Shown in pieces: positions 25,879 through 34,816 of a stretch of DNA of 64,000 nt. Each line of letters begins with the position of its first letter. The stretch's first letter is position 1. Source of the DNA: Psychromonas sp. SP041 (GTDB lineage Bacteria; Pseudomonadota; Gammaproteobacteria; Enterobacterales; Psychromonadaceae); NCBI RefSeq assembly GCF_000470315.2, contig NZ_CBRF02000001.1:124001-188000 (forward strand), in the 5' to 3' direction. The notes under the pieces are model-generated. The model searched no databases. It had not been told where the DNA came from and saw only the letters and a list, made by a program, of their open reading frames with translations. The translations under genes and the position numbers were made by a program.

Positions 25879-28800
25879 TTACGATGCTTTAGTTTTTATT
25901 GTATTTGTTGGATTTAATGGTTCAATAAACATTGATATTTCTTTAGAGCCTTCTTTAGAAAGTGCTTGATAATGATCATGTGTTAGGCTAAAAATATCAG
26001 GTTTAACCGAGCAATAATTATTACTTCCATCAATAAAAGAATAGTCATCTCCAATTGATTTTAGTATTGATATTGCAGCTTTTATGCTTCTTGTTTGCAA
26101 TTCTTTGAATGTGTATTTAAAGTCATATGTCTCTTCAACAATTGAAACAATTCTTTCGATCGTGCCTGTATCTATTTCGGGTATACGACTCTTAATAAAT
26201 TCAATAAATGTTTCTTTGCTGGAAACTAAACTTATGCACAAGTCGAGTTCATCTCCAGATATGCACCTAAAGAAAACGGAAAAAAGTATCGTTACAAATT
26301 TAATGTTTTTGTATGATGTGAGTTCTACGACATTGCAATGTGGAGTATATATTTTAGGGGAACCTGGAGCGATCATCGCTAAGTGTTTTACAGTGTCCCC
26401 GTTTTGCTCAAGTTGATATGCCGTTTCAAAGGCCACTTTAGCTCCAAAAGAATACCCCCATAAGTAGTATGGTCCAGTTTTTTGGATTTCCTTAATTGCC
26501 TTAATGTCAGCGGTAGCCATCTCTTTTATAGTGGAATAAGGGACTTCCCCTAAGTTAATGCCATATGACTGGATTCCATAAAAAGAACTATTAACACTTT
26601 CAGCTAAGTTCTTAAGGCCCATAGGATAGCCGCCAAGTCCCGGCCAACAGAATATTTTTTTGTCGCTACTAATACTGTTTAAATGAATGACTCTTGTCGC
26701 TTCAATGTCTTTGTTGTTTATTATGTGATCTTCAATTTTCTTTATCGTACAGCCATCGAAAAGTATTTGAAGGGGTAATGAGAGCTCCATTACTTCGTTT
26801 ATTTTTGATATTAGCATTACTCCAGTTAATGAGTTTCCACCTGATGTAAAGAATTCATCATCTATCGATACATCGCAGTAATCTAATGTCGAAGCCCATA
26901 GGATAGCTAATTCTTTTTGTAATTTAGTTTTAGGTTCTATGACAATCAAATTGCCAAGATTAGAAGATTTTTCCCAAATCAATTTAAGCTCTTTATTGTC
27001 AACCTTACCATTTGGAGTTTGTGGGATTTCATGTAGTATTGATATATTGTTTGGAATCATGTGTGTTGGAAGTGTTCTCTTTAAGTCATCTTTAAGTATT
27101 TCTGTCGGTCCTCTTGAATGAATTAAATCTTCGTCCATTCCTTGCGAAAGGATTTGCTCTTCAGAAATAGGCCCACCAATTGCAACATATAATGCCCCTA
27201 ATTTTTCGTTTCTTTCACCAAGTATCTCTTTTAGTCTAGTAGAGGCTAGTAAATCGTTTCCTGTTTTAGAACTGTATCCTGATGACATTAATCCAAAGCC
27301 TAAGTTGTTAAGTTGAATTTTTTGTAATTCTCTTCCTAACCAGATATATGAGTCCCACTTGTCTTCATCTCGTATTACCATGCAAATTGCGAAATGAGAT
27401 TCATCATATACACTTTGATTTATTGCAATAACGTCTTTTTTTCTTATTGTTTTATCGGATATAATTTTAATTTCATTTTCATCTAGTTTATATATTCCTG
27501 ATTTCATATCAGGAATTTTTGAATTGTTGTTTTGTAGGTAGAGTTCTACAGGAGAATTCTTTGAATGATTTTCCCCTTCTTTTAAGTTAAAGGAAGCAAT
27601 GTGTAAAGAATCCGCGTCTTGCAGAATACCTTTAGGTAGTAAAGCTGTCTGTCGTAGTTCTTGAATATGCATGTTGTATTTTTTTAAAGTATCATCAAAC
27701 ATTCCGATAATATGTCCAGCTTCCATCTCTAAAACTTCTATTACGTTATTTTTGTATACAGAAGAAATAGCAGTAGTAATACCAATTAAGTGGACCTCTA
27801 ATTTATATTCGCTATTAGATTTCCCCACAAGAGTGAATGTATGATTTATAGGGTTGTAATAATATGTGCCATCATCAATGCCAGTAATTCCTGTTAGTCC
27901 AATGTAGAGCTGAACAGCATAAAGAGCACCAGGTGAGGCATATGAGTACTTAGGTAAAAGTCTGGTTTTACTGCGGAATTGGCCAAACATCCTCATTATA
28001 TGTCCAACATCTTCAATGGAATTATTGAATTTGGAACGTTCAATGTTTTTTGTGTCAGCAGAAATAAGATTTATTAAATCAATAGAGCAAATGTCCTTCC
28101 CTTTAAATGTTCTATATGTCTTACGTGCAAAAGCTTTCTTTGATTGATCTACATTTTCTTGCTTGCAAGGAAGATCTATTTTGATTTCATCTATAGGAAA
28201 ACATCTCACGCCTGCATTAGAAAGTTGTGCTAATACTTGTGTTTTACTACTTTTAGATATGTGGTGACTTTGATCGAGTCCTTGATCCATAAGAGCTGCC
28301 TCTCTAGGATTGAGCTCAATGTAGGCAGTTAGTTCTTCAAACTCAGTTCGTTGATTTTTAGTTAAAATAACGCCTGCATTCTTCACCCAGTCATGGTTTT
28401 CTATAGAGACTTTGACCTCGTCTAGTTCAACCCTATATCCTCGCACCTTTACTTGATTGTCTTTTCTTGATACGAAGTTTATGTTTCCAAAAGGGTCTTT
28501 GTATCCTAAATCTCCAGTATGGTAAATAATATTGCCTAGTTCATTGCAAATAAACTTGTCTGCAGTTGACTTTGAGTTGTTGTGATATCCTGATGAAACT
28601 TGCGAGCCAGTTATGCAGATCTCACCGACTTCTTTGTCTAAAGCAATTTTATTGGAATCATTGATTATAAATATTTCTGTGTTTTTTACGGCAAGTCCTA
28701 TAGGGATTACATCAGGATAGTCATCAAGTTCGTTTAGATTTACATTTAGGTAGGTTGCGTTAATGGTGCATTCGGTAGGGCCATAGAGATTTATTAGCTT

Positions 28801-29682
28801 TCTGCCAGGCATCTTTTCTTTGAAATCTAGGGCTAGCTTTTTGGTTAATGCTTCGCCCCCACAGTAGATCTCAGTTAAAGTGTTGCATGAATTAAACTCA
28901 TCGCATGACAAAAGCGCTTTAAGGAGAGTGGGGACGCATTGGATTGATGTTATACCATGCATCTTTATGTTTGATATTATTTTATTTGGGTTTTTATATA
29001 GATCTGAATCACCGATAATAACAGTTGTGCCACAGCATACTGACAGAATTTCCCATTGTGCTGCGTCAAAACTGATTGGGGTTTTTTGAAGAATAGTTTT
29101 TTCTTCATTGATGCTTAGAGTTTCTGAAAGCCACTCCATTTGGTTTGTTATATTTTTATTGCTTATAGGTACGCCTTTAGGAACACCAGTGCTTCCTGAG
29201 GTATAGATCATATAAGCAGGGGCATCATCATGTGAATAAATATCAGTAAGAAAATTGTTTTTTGTTATTTTTTTGCTTACTAATTCCTCGTTAATCACAA
29301 TAACTGTATTTTCATCAATAAAACCTTGGAGTTTATTTACATACTTTTGTTTTGTAAAAATAATTTTAATGTCAGAATCAGAAATCATATGTTCTACTCT
29401 GTTGTCTGGATACTCCGGTGATAGTGGTACGTATCCATTACCAGAGAATAATGCCCCAAAAACTCCAAAATACATGCTTTGATCTTGATCTGTGTATATT
29501 CCAATGTATTTGCCTTTATTGGAAGTAAGTTCATTTATAACCCTTGATAAAGATTCGGCTCCCAATGCTATGTCTTTATAGGTTAACTCCACTGAATTAT
29601 TTTTTAAAATAATACGATTTGGATTACTTTGATACTGATCCATAAACATGGATACAATTCCTGCTTTATTTTTAGTTCTCAT
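25879..29682 (-). CDS. Indigoidine synthetase (A-Ox-T-TE NRPS), IndC/BpsA/IgiD type
   Basis: This single-module NRPS activates L-Gln, cyclises and oxidises it, and dimerises two units to the blue pigment indigoidine. It has about 1,267 residues, as in BpsA. Domain order: adenylation with MIYTSGSTGVPKG, the pocket segment FDAAQWE (first code residues D-A-W, as for Gln), NLYGPTECT and VKVRGYRVELDE. Then an inserted FMN-dependent oxidase (about 570-830) with LLPKYSYASPGALYA and SSGYSSKTGND. Then the A10 lysine in PNGKVDNKEL, the carrier Ser in SGGNSLTG near residue 948, and a thioesterase with GYSFGAK near 1077 and a late His in THDHYQAL. Every catalytic motif I looked for is present. A phosphopantetheinyl transferase must come from the host. 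The ATG at 29682 was chosen for full N-terminal alignment to the family, although its ribosome-binding site is weak. Confidence 0.95.
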   Translation of the reverse strand: MRTKNKAGIVSMFMDQYQSNPNRIILKNNSVELTYKDIALGAESLSRVINELTSNKGKYIGIYTDQDQSMYFGVFGALFSGNGYVPLSPEYPDNRVEHMISDSDIKIIFTKQKYVNKLQGFIDENTVIVINEELVSKKITKNNFLTDIYSHDDAPAYMIYTSGSTGVPKGVPISNKNITNQMEWLSETLSINEEKTILQKTPISFDAAQWEILSVCCGTTVIIGDSDLYKNPNKIISNIKMHGITSIQCVPTLLKALLSCDEFNSCNTLTEIYCGGEALTKKLALDFKEKMPGRKLINLYGPTECTINATYLNVNLNELDDYPDVIPIGLAVKNTEIFIINDSNKIALDKEVGEICITGSQVSSGYHNNSKSTADKFICNELGNIIYHTGDLGYKDPFGNINFVSRKDNQVKVRGYRVELDEVKVSIENHDWVKNAGVILTKNQRTEFEELTAYIELNPREAALMDQGLDQSHHISKSSKTQVLAQLSNAGVRCFPIDEIKIDLPCKQENVDQSKKAFARKTYRTFKGKDICSIDLINLISADTKNIERSKFNNSIEDVGHIMRMFGQFRSKTRLLPKYSYASPGALYAVQLYIGLTGITGIDDGTYYYNPINHTFTLVGKSNSEYKLEVHLIGITTAISSVYKNNVIEVLEMEAGHIIGMFDDTLKKYNMHIQELRQTALLPKGILQDADSLHIASFNLKEGENHSKNSPVELYLQNNNSKIPDMKSGIYKLDENEIKIISDKTIRKKDVIAINQSVYDESHFAICMVIRDEDKWDSYIWLGRELQKIQLNNLGFGLMSSGYSSKTGNDLLASTRLKEILGERNEKLGALYVAIGGPISEEQILSQGMDEDLIHSRGPTEILKDDLKRTLPTHMIPNNISILHEIPQTPNGKVDNKELKLIWEKSSNLGNLIVIEPKTKLQKELAILWASTLDYCDVSIDDEFFTSGGNSLTGVMLISKINEVMELSLPLQILFDGCTIKKIEDHIINNKDIEATRVIHLNSISSDKKIFCWPGLGGYPMGLKNLAESVNSSFYGIQSYGINLGEVPYSTIKEMATADIKAIKEIQKTGPYYLWGYSFGAKVAFETAYQLEQNGDTVKHLAMIAPGSPKIYTPHCNVVELTSYKNIKFVTILFSVFFRCISGDELDLCISLVSSKETFIEFIKSRIPEIDTGTIERIVSIVEETYDFKYTFKELQTRSIKAAISILKSIGDDYSFIDGSNNYCSVKPDIFSLTHDHYQALSKEGSKEISMFIEPLNPTNTIKTKAS

Positions 29683-29778
29683 AAATAATAAGCCCAATAA
29701 TTAAGATGAAAAGGATTGCTTGGAGTTTGAATTAATACACTTCAAACTTACGGGTTAAATTACTTTATATGACTAATA

Positions 29779-29807
29779 AATAAACCTACGATTGCCGTAG
29801 GTTTATT
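29779..29807. promoter_or_regulatory. 12-bp inverted repeat upstream of the indigoidine synthetase
   Basis: AATAAACCTACG (29779-29790) and CGTAGGTTTATT (29796-29807) form a perfect 12-bp stem with loop ATTGC. It lies about 97 bp above the chosen start codon. It may be an operator, a leader hairpin, or a terminator with only a weak U-tract. Confidence 0.55.
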
Positions 29808-30000
29808 AAAATAATGAATAAAACATGAATATTTTTTTATGTAGATTTCTGCTGTTGAATGTGGTTTATTTTAATGAATAATGATTGTTTTATGTCTTGT
29901 TATGCTTAATAAAAGTGAATTTTAAGGGAAGTTTGTTGATGGCGTTTTAGTCACAAGAAAATAGATGCTGATACATTGGTCGATATTTTGAATTAATTAA

Positions 30001-30024
30001 ATACTTCTATGAACTCAGAAGTAT
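30001..30024. promoter_or_regulatory. 8-8-8 dyad in the indigoidine upstream region
   Basis: ATACTTCT (30001-30008) and AGAAGTAT (30017-30024) form a dyad with an 8-bp spacer, the size range bound by LuxR-type dimers. It lies about 320 bp above the indigoidine start. A role as regulator site is inference. Confidence 0.4.
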
Positions 30025-30712
30025 ATTTAGATAAGTATAAAAAATGCGATATAAGTATGTATGGCCGTTTTCAAGCATATACAGATTTATTGCTCGACAA
30101 TCCACTTTAACTTATTCGTATAAATTTCAATTTCTTAAGGGAGGAGGTTCCACATTATTAGTCATCGAAGTTGTTATTTTTGTTTGTTGAGCTTTTATAT
30201 TTCAGCTAACTAGGTTTGCTTCAATGTGAGTAGGTGTTTTTTTAGATTGATATTTTTGTTGTTCGTAAAAGTTTAATTTTTCTGCCTAGGCTTCTGGTTA
30301 ATTTAGATCGATTGCTTCTATTTAGCAGCAACTAGTGTATGTAATTTTCTTTTTCTATTAATCATTCAATAAGCTTAGCGTACTAAATCCTTTATTAACT
30401 AGGTCTTACTAGTTTTTGTTTTCACATCGTTTAATCTAGCTCACAAAGTTGATTTAAGGTTCAGTAATATTATATGTTGCTATGCAGTTAGATTGGAGAC
30501 AACATTCAAAATCTCTATCATCAAAGTTTTGGGTATATAAGATGATTGATTAAGGTGTGAATCAGTACTTCAGGAATGTCGATAAACCCCCATGATTTTG
30601 AGTTATGAAGGTTTATATTCTACGTATCAAAACAAACTAATTTCTCTTAACTAATCGGCATTACTTCCATGGCTGTTTTTATTGAAGATATGCCAATTAA
30701 TTATTTTATTTT

Positions 30713-31354
30713 TCAGAAGTGTTTATTATGTTTAAGTGGATAAATGTTTTCAAATCCTAACTGATAACAAAGAATTAGTAATTCTTGCGTTGTGTCTACC
30801 TTGAACTTGTTTTTAATATTACGAATGTGAAAGTCATAAGTGTGCTGTGAGAATTGTAGTTTTATTGATATCTTTTGTCTCTTATACCCTTTAATGAAGT
30901 AGTATAAAACTTTAGCCTCTGTTTTCGTTAATTTGTAGTCTCCGTATCCGCCAACCACTAAAGATTCACTGGCTCCCCCTAAGTTTGAATATTGAATATG
31001 CTTATTGTGTATTGATGCATTTGCTATAGTTCCTGATATATGACCAAAGGCATCATATATTCTAGTCTTACGAGTAAAGAGGTGTACATTAGATGTCCCA
31101 TTTAGAGATTCTATAACTGGATAGTCCAGCCCAGCAATGATGTCTTTTTCATGCTTTCTGTATTTTTCACATTCGTGTGCCCATGGAAGGTCATAGTCAG
31201 ATAACCCAATTAGCTTTTTTTGTGAAACTCCTGATAATTTAGAGAAAATAGTGTTAGATGCCACAAATTTGTGGTTATTATCCTTAACAATAAGAATATC
31301 GAAATTAAAGTCTATGAAAGGATTGGCTTTATATTTTTCAATTGTATCTTGCAA
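30713..31354 (-). CDS. PAS-LuxR-type transcription regulator
   Basis: This 213-residue protein has an N-terminal PAS-like sensor domain (DILIVKDNNHKFVASNTIF, then a GLSDYDLPW motif typical of PAS folds) and a C-terminal LuxR-type helix-turn-helix of about 60 residues (LTKTEAKVLYYFIKGYKRQK, then QHTYDFHIRNIKNKF). It probably regulates the indigoidine operon it faces across the 1-kb region, in response to a small ligand, redox state or host signal. The start is TTG with AGGAG seven bases upstream; no other start has such a site. It follows the alpha/beta hydrolase gene by 45 bp on the same strand, so the two may be one operon. Confidence 0.82.
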   Translation of the reverse strand: MQDTIEKYKANPFIDFNFDILIVKDNNHKFVASNTIFSKLSGVSQKKLIGLSDYDLPWAHECEKYRKHEKDIIAGLDYPVIESLNGTSNVHLFTRKTRIYDAFGHISGTIANASIHNKHIQYSNLGGASESLVVGGYGDYKLTKTEAKVLYYFIKGYKRQKISIKLQFSQHTYDFHIRNIKNKFKVDTTQELLILCYQLGFENIYPLKHNKHF

Positions 31355-31399
31355 GATTTATCTCCTATTATTATTTTGGCTTATTGCTATCTACTAGGG

Positions 31400-32221
31400 C
31401 TAAAATGAGCTTGCGATGTTTGATAAGAATCTAAGGATTATGTTGTTGAATTCGTCGCTAGAGTCGACGTTGCTTAGATGTGCAGATCTATTAATATTTA
31501 TATATGTTGAACCTTTAACTCTATTGGCCATCATCTTGCTGATTGCCTTGTCTGACATTGCATCTTCTTCACCGCTAATAAAGAGCATCGGAATTTTGAT
31601 GTCTGCTAATTTTTCAGTGATGTCGAAGCTGGCAATTTCTGCAATTATATTTGCTAGAGAATTCCCATTAGCCATCGCAGCTTGATGGTGCCAAATTTTC
31701 TGAGTAATTATCCCATCTCTGGATTTAATGAAATTTAAATTAACCAAACTTGTCCAAGATTTTTCAAAACGCTTAATTGGCCCTTCGTTCTCCATCATGT
31801 CTCTAGCCCATTCGCTAGACATTACCTTAAATTCATTAGAAGACGTTTTGCAGAAACTATTGGATATAATTCCGTAAGAAAACAAACTTGGTTGGCTGGT
31901 GATGAGCTCCAATGCAACCATCCCGCCCAAAGAAACACCGCAGATTGCTAAATTCTCTAATTTCAAGTGTCGTATCAGCTCAAGTGTATCTGCAGCTATT
32001 TCAGTTACGCCAAATGGGCTTTCCACATTATCTGAAGCGCCATGACCAGCATGATCTGGCACAATCACCTGGAAGCCTGAAGATGTTAACGCCTCTAACT
32101 GAAAGGCAAAGGCTTGTCCGGTATTAGTCACTCCATGTAAGAGAAGAATAGGCATCCCCTCTCCATGAACAGTATAATAATTTCTTCTGGTTTGTAGTTT
32201 GTCTACTTGGTAATAGGCCAT
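31400..32221 (-). CDS. Alpha/beta-hydrolase fold enzyme
   Basis: This 273-residue hydrolase begins with the oxyanion-hole strand ILLLHGVTNTG and the DHAGHGAS loop. Its nucleophile elbow is GVSLGG (Ser near residue 96). The acid and base are probably the Asp in SGEEDAMS and the His in NRSAHLSN, which completes a Ser-Asp-His triad. The size fits small esterases, lactonases and 3-oxoadipate enol-lactonase-like enzymes. A quorum-signal lactonase or an ester/lactone hydrolase are options. It is divergent from the MarR-type gene across 160 bp that carries three 26-bp repeats, the classic arrangement of a MarR repressor and its target, so this gene is probably MarR-controlled. Confidence 0.82.
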   Translation of the reverse strand: MAYYQVDKLQTRRNYYTVHGEGMPILLLHGVTNTGQAFAFQLEALTSSGFQVIVPDHAGHGASDNVESPFGVTEIAADTLELIRHLKLENLAICGVSLGGMVALELITSQPSLFSYGIISNSFCKTSSNEFKVMSSEWARDMMENEGPIKRFEKSWTSLVNLNFIKSRDGIITQKIWHHQAAMANGNSLANIIAEIASFDITEKLADIKIPMLFISGEEDAMSDKAISKMMANRVKGSTYININRSAHLSNVDSSDEFNNIILRFLSNIASSF

Positions 32222-32273
32222 TGTTTCCTCTTCTTCTAAGTTTGAGGTTCGGTTAATTATTTTTATTTTAATG

Positions 32274-32350
32274 TAGCTCTACATCAAGATATATTAATAT
32301 AGCTCTACGTCAAGATATATTAAAATAGCTCTACGTCAAGATAAATGATA
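32274..32350. repeat. Three 26-bp direct repeats between the hydrolase and marR-type genes
   Basis: The core TAGCTCTACGTCAAGATA (first copy ACATC) starts at 32274, 32300 and 32326, an exact 26-bp period. On the minus strand each unit reads as a TTGACG-like -35 followed by TAGAGCTA. They occupy the divergent promoter region and are probably binding sites of the adjacent MarR-type protein. Confidence 0.75.
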
Positions 32351-32381
32351 TTCTTCGAAAATAAACTAATAGGAGGATGAA

Positions 32382-32867
32382 ATGGACAGAGCAGGTCGGG
32401 CAAGATTACAATGGCAGGCAGAACGGCCAGATATTGATAGCGACTCAATGAAACTTTTTGGTCGAATAGCTCAGCTTAATCAGTTGACGTTTCAGCATGT
32501 ACTTACACCTTTTTTTAGTGAACATGGATTGCAAAGCGGTGAATTCGATGTTCTCGCAACATTAAGGCGTAGTGGGGCCCCTTATTCATTAACGCCAACA
32601 GAAATGTATGAAGATGCGCTAATATCTTCAGGAAGCATGACAAATAGAATTAATAGATTGACAAATGCAGGCCTGGTAAAAAGATCTGAAAATCCACAAG
32701 ACAAACGTGGTGTGTTTGTCACATTGACAAATAAGGGGTTCAACCTAATTGATGGGCTAATGGTTCAACATGTCGAAAATTTAAAGAAAGTGTTGTCTCC
32801 GCTTGATGAACAAGAAAAGGAACAGTTGGGCAATATTTTATTGTCTTTAATAAAGGGATTTGACTGA
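32382..32867 (+). CDS. MarR-family transcription regulator
   Basis: This 161-residue winged-helix repressor is of MarR/EmrR type. The first dimerisation helix is followed by SGEFDVLATLRRSG, the recognition helix region SSGSMTNRINRLTNAGLVKR, and the wing ENPQDKRGVFVTLTNKG with the conserved DxRG arginine. MarR proteins bind phenolic or other small ligands and repress divergent genes. AGGAGG precedes the ATG. Three 26-bp repeats in the divergent region are likely its operators, controlling the alpha/beta hydrolase and possibly itself. Confidence 0.92.
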   Translation: MDRAGRARLQWQAERPDIDSDSMKLFGRIAQLNQLTFQHVLTPFFSEHGLQSGEFDVLATLRRSGAPYSLTPTEMYEDALISSGSMTNRINRLTNAGLVKRSENPQDKRGVFVTLTNKGFNLIDGLMVQHVENLKKVLSPLDEQEKEQLGNILLSLIKGFD

Positions 32868-33362
32868 TATTTACGATTGCAATTGAATTAATACAAATAT
32901 TCAAACCTATATTAAGCTTGAATTTGATGAATTGGTAGTTCGAGTCATTTTTATACAGTAGCGTTGCTTAGTATCGATAAACCAAAAACTGTGTATGAGA
33001 TTCTAAGCGATGACTTTTACGGTAGCATCGGATGTTTCAAAGCTTCAATGGTACAGTTTGCTTATTCGTTAGAGGAAATATATTCGTATTTGGGGCTGCT
33101 GACGACTCTCATACATTTTCCGTAAATATATCAGAAAAGTCTAACGTCAAAAGGTTTATTGCTATTTCAGAAGAACAAATAGCTCTGACCATTTATCCAA
33201 ACAACTTAATAATAGAAATAGTTTTCAATAAGTAGTCACCAGCCAAAATAAGATTTTTCTTAGTTGTAGTTCTCTAAATAATTCTTTTGTTTCTAAGTTA
33301 AGGTGTAAGCTTTAGTAAACTAAAGTTATTGTGATAACATAGAGTTATGCTGGGGAGCCTTT
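32868..33362. other. Intergenic region upstream of the GHKL operon
   Basis: No gene is convincing. An open frame at 33032-33235 (67 codons) has no ribosome-binding site and no recognisable motif; an overlapping frame without a start codon is also open. The segment may hold a decayed gene. The last 60 bp probably carry the promoter of the GHKL operon; a GGGGAG ribosome-binding site is seen right before its ATG. Confidence 0.4.
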
Positions 33363-34499
33363 ATGAAACAAACTAAATCTATTAGCCATAGAGCTATTAA
33401 GAAACGTGCCTTTAGAACTAGAAAAAGTAAGCTGAAACGTAAATTAAGAAATAGCTTTTTATGCTCTTGGGATGTTATTGAAAAGGCAAAGGATTCTCTT
33501 AGAAAAATAAAATGCCCTCATCACTATATTACTCGTCCAAGTAATTACTTATCAAACAAAAGAATTCATTTAATTGTACCTACTGAAGTAGATTATTATC
33601 TAAAAAGTAACTATGAAATTAACAATCATTTCTTGAACCAAATCAAAAGCTGCGCCTTGGGCTCGAATAGAAGAGTATATTTGGATTTTTCTTTAACAAC
33701 AAAAATTAGTGCGGCTGCTATGCTATCCCTTTTGGCTGAAATAGATGTTATTACCAAAAAAAGTCCTTTTGGAACATACGCTGTATCGTTTAATCACCCG
33801 AAAGATCCTAAAATAGAAAGCATCTTAAAGCAGGTAGGTTTTTATGGGTTACTTAAAAAAGGTAAACGAGAAACCCCTGAATATGATGATGTAAATTTCT
33901 GGAAGTATACCTCAGGGGTTTGTTCTGAGCCTATTTTAGCTAAGTCGATGATCGCGGAAATAAAAGTTGAGCTAGAAAGAAAAGCCAGTAGAAGGTTATA
34001 TAGGGGCTTTGTTGAAGCAATGTCAAACTCTGTTGAGCATGCCTATACTGATGATAGCGAACACGATGAAGAAGATCAGACTGCTAAGTGGTGGACATTT
34101 GCAGGAATCAAAGGTTCTGACCTGGTTGTTGTTATTTGTGACAAAGGGGTTGGCATACCTAGAACATTGCCTAAAACGCAAGGTGCCAGTCAACTAACTA
34201 ATTTACTTAAAGTTTTGGGATATGATCCCTTTAAAGTTAAAGATTCAACCTTTATTAAGGCTGCTACAAGCTTATCTAGTACGCGGACAGGAAAATCAAA
34301 TCGCGGTAAGGGTTTAACAGATATAAAATCAGTTATTGACTCAACAGGGGTTGGAATTTTGTCTATTTTTTCTAATAATGGAAGATATATGTATAAAGGC
34401 GAGAAAGGAATAGTCAAAGAACTTATGTTTGATTATAAACACTCAGTTTCAGGAACCATAATCGAATGGACAATACCCTTAAGAGGGGATGAACAATGA
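33363..34499 (+). CDS. GHKL (histidine-kinase-like) ATPase with N-terminal STAS-like region
   Basis: This 378-residue protein has a basic N-terminus of about 60 residues, a middle region with VYLDFSLTTKISAAAMLSLL that resembles a STAS-like strand-helix unit, and a C-terminal GHKL ATPase. The ATP-binding boxes are the N box GFVEAMSNSVEHAY, the G1 box VVICDKGVGIPRTL and the G2 box KSNRGKGLTDI. No phospho-acceptor His domain or membrane segment is seen, so it is not a normal sensor kinase; RsbT/SpoIIAB-like or MORC-like ATPases are better models. It overlaps the DUF4325 gene by 4 bp. The three-gene operon is either a partner-switching signal module or a defence-type system. That reading is inference. 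Confidence 0.8.
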   Translation: MKQTKSISHRAIKKRAFRTRKSKLKRKLRNSFLCSWDVIEKAKDSLRKIKCPHHYITRPSNYLSNKRIHLIVPTEVDYYLKSNYEINNHFLNQIKSCALGSNRRVYLDFSLTTKISAAAMLSLLAEIDVITKKSPFGTYAVSFNHPKDPKIESILKQVGFYGLLKKGKRETPEYDDVNFWKYTSGVCSEPILAKSMIAEIKVELERKASRRLYRGFVEAMSNSVEHAYTDDSEHDEEDQTAKWWTFAGIKGSDLVVVICDKGVGIPRTLPKTQGASQLTNLLKVLGYDPFKVKDSTFIKAATSLSSTRTGKSNRGKGLTDIKSVIDSTGVGILSIFSNNGRYMYKGEKGIVKELMFDYKHSVSGTIIEWTIPLRGDEQ

Positions 34500-34816
34500 A
34501 AATATTAAAAGTTTTAGATAGATACACATGCCCAGGACCTAGATATAAAAGATTAGGAGCAAGTTCTGGAGAAGATTTCAAAGAATGGCTAATAAAGGCA
34601 TTAAATAAAGATAAAGACTTAACAGTAGATCTTGATGATACCGAGGGTTACGGTTCTTCATTTTTGGAAGAAGCTTTTGGTGGCTTAATAAGAGAAGGCA
34701 TTAATATTGATGATGTAAAAAATATACAATTTATTTCGAATGAGGAGCCTGAGCTTATCGATGAAATAAAAGAATACATTGATGATGCGATAGAAGAGTT
34801 AGGAGATTGTAAATGA
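34496..34816 (+). CDS. STAS-like DUF4325 protein
   Basis: This is a 106-residue protein. The segment VDLDDTEGYGSSFLEEAFGGL is the DUF4325 signature (strand, then Ser-Ser-Phe-x-x-Glu-x-Phe-Gly), a STAS-like fold related to anti-anti-sigma factors. Proteins of this family commonly sit beside GHKL ATPases, as here. The ATG lies inside the end of the ATPase gene (ATGA overlap of 4 bp), and the stop overlaps the following membrane-protein gene in the same way. The tight coupling suggests a stoichiometric complex: the ATPase may phosphorylate or bind the STAS-like protein. The Ser pair in YGSSF is a candidate phosphorylation site by analogy with SpoIIAA, not shown. Confidence 0.75.
   Translation: MKILKVLDRYTCPGPRYKRLGASSGEDFKEWLIKALNKDKDLTVDLDDTEGYGSSFLEEAFGGLIREGINIDDVKNIQFISNEEPELIDEIKEYIDDAIEELGDCK

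Larger units (their letters stand above)
29698..30712. other. 1-kb AT-rich regulatory region between the indigoidine gene and the luxR-type gene
   Basis: No gene is supportable. The region is very AT-rich and holds two good dyads (29779-29807 and 30001-30024, listed separately). The promoter of the minus-strand indigoidine operon must lie in its left part, because the next minus-strand gene upstream ends at 30713. The long untranslated spacing suggests heavy regulation, plausibly by the LuxR-type protein encoded next to it. No -35/-10 pair stands out. Confidence 0.5.

Noticed and set aside
33032-33235. Possible 67-codon gene before the GHKL operon
   Set aside because: No ribosome-binding site or recognisable motif, and an overlapping open frame exists; kept only as intergenic.
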